From: Acetobacter cibinongensis
GTDB taxonomy: Bacteria; Pseudomonadota; Alphaproteobacteria; Acetobacterales; Acetobacteraceae
Length of the DNA: 64,000 bases
NCBI RefSeq assembly: GCF_000963925.1
Contig: NZ_BAMV01000017.1
Location: 248,001 to 312,000 of the forward strand
Reading direction: 5' to 3'
Shown here: positions 63,252-64,000 of the stretch, one piece after another
How positions within the stretch are numbered: the stretch's first letter is position 1
How the letters are laid out: each line of letters opens with the position of its first letter
Made by a program: the position numbers and the translations under genes
Notes under the pieces: generated by a model
What the model was told of the DNA's origin: nothing
Database searches by the model: none
The model's input: the letters and a program-made list of their open reading frames with translations, nothing else

Positions 63252-64000
63252 GTGACACTCCCATCTGCCCACCTCCTGCTTGATTGGTATGACCGCCACC
63301 GGCGTGTGCTGCCGTGGCGTTCCGGCCCTGACCAGAGCGCAGACCCTTACCATGTCTGGCTTAGTGAAATTATGCTCCAGCAGACAACGGTTAAAGCGGT
63401 TGGTCCGTATTATCATCGTTTTCTGGAGAAATTTCCAACAGTTAACGCATTGGCGGCTGCGGAACGCGATGATGTTCTGGCTGCATGGGCGGGGCTTGGC
63501 TATTACTCCCGTGCTCGCAACCTGCATGCCTGTGCGCAGCAGGTGGTACAGTTAGGGGGCTTTCCCCGGACTGTGGAGGGTTTGCGCGCTCTGCCGGGCA
63601 TAGGGGCTTATACAGCCGCCGCAGTGGCGGCCATTGCGTTTGGTGTGCCTGTTGTGCCGGTGGATGGAAATGTGGAGCGCATTACCGCCCGCCTTTTTGC
63701 CGTGCAGGAGCCTCTTCCAGCAGCCCGTAAGGCCTTGGGCCAACTGGGTGCAAGTCTGAATGCGGATAAAGAGGCCAAGGCCCGCCCGTCCGATTTTGCA
63801 CAGGCGTTATTTGATCTGGGTGCGTCGCTCTGCTCGCCCCGCTCTCCCGCCTGCGGGTTGTGCCCGTGGCAGTCAGGGTGTGCCGGGTATAAAGCAGGGC
63901 TGGCGGAAACCCTGCCACGCCGCGCCCCCAAAGCAGAAAAGCCCGTGCGCTACGGGGTGCATTTTCTGGTTATGGATGAAGCGGGTTCGGTCCTGCTGCG
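63252..64000 (+). CDS. mutY: A/G-specific adenine glycosylase MutY, N-terminal part (3' end outside window)
   Basis: Open to the window edge (249 codons visible). It removes adenine mispaired with 8-oxoguanine. GTG 63252 is the most likely start. HRRVLPWR, SEIMLQQTTVKAV, the helix-hairpin-helix LPGIGAYTAAAVAAIAFG and the catalytic Asp in VPVDGNVERI are present. The iron-sulfur cysteines are C-x6-C-x2-C-x5-C in CSPRSPACGLCPWQSGC. The C-terminal NUDIX-like 8-oxoG recognition domain begins at VRYGVHFLV just before the edge. Confidence 0.92.
   Translation, partial: MTLPSAHLLLDWYDRHRRVLPWRSGPDQSADPYHVWLSEIMLQQTTVKAVGPYYHRFLEKFPTVNALAAAERDDVLAAWAGLGYYSRARNLHACAQQVVQLGGFPRTVEGLRALPGIGAYTAAAVAAIAFGVPVVPVDGNVERITARLFAVQEPLPAARKALGQLGASLNADKEAKARPSDFAQALFDLGASLCSPRSPACGLCPWQSGCAGYKAGLAETLPRRAPKAEKPVRYGVHFLVMDEAGSVLL

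Overview
The window looks like chromosomal core sequence of an acetic acid bacterium (Acetobacteraceae, most likely Acetobacter or a close relative). The grounds are a bo3-type ubiquinol oxidase operon, a separate cydDCAB cytochrome bd operon, an alphaproteobacterial ATP synthase cluster lacking atpI/B/E/F, a GcrA cell-cycle regulator, bactofilin, SUV3-type helicases, a DUF3576-leuS-lptE-holA cluster and moderately high GC. The genus is inferred from gene content and protein resemblance, without a database search. I saw no prophage, insertion sequence, CRISPR array or defence island.

Layout. 1-3350: end of cyoABCD with a double-hairpin terminator. 3487-9400: ferredoxin, a SUV3-like helicase, an M17 aminopeptidase, a MarR regulator and a small exported protein. 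9437-14211: a polyprenyl-phosphate sugar-1-phosphate transferase opposite a nucleotide-sugar dehydratase/epimerase, a sugar aminotransferase and a membrane-anchored unknown. 14231-19386: an Hsp70-like protein, a dihydroorotase-family enzyme, glutathione reductase and ferredoxin-NADP reductase, all leftward. 19747-27712: a second SUV3-like helicase with an internal DNA-binding-like segment, an SDR, a DedA protein, an S9 peptidase and malic enzyme. 27893-34612: nusG-secE-tRNA-Trp leftward, then tRNA-Gly and atpHAGDC rightward. 34622-39064: QueF, RNase D, a PfkB sugar/adenosine kinase, bactofilin and GcrA.

39390-53526 is the most coherent accessory-looking stretch. It carries an ArsC-like protein, an Lrp regulator, a divergent PLP enzyme of the cysteine-desulfurase fold and a SulP anion transporter. 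These are followed by cytochrome bd with its CydDC exporter and two very small membrane proteins, then a TauE/SafE exporter, a persulfide-dioxygenase-like metallo-hydrolase, a peroxiredoxin and an ArsR regulator. Together they read as a respiration plus reactive-sulfur/oxygen module. The joint function is inference.

53762-64000: phosphoglucomutase; a tRNA-Arg(CCU) gene split in its anticodon loop by a 237-nt group I intron; then holA, lptE, leuS, a DUF3576 lipoprotein, a lytic transglycosylase with a SPOR-like tail and a DciA-like protein, all leftward; and the start of mutY on the right edge. The best hunt results are the group I intron, the small proteins ending the cyd operon (one too short for normal gene calling), the helix-turn-helix-like insert in the second SUV3 helicase, and a sulfur-module ArsR regulator without any cysteine.
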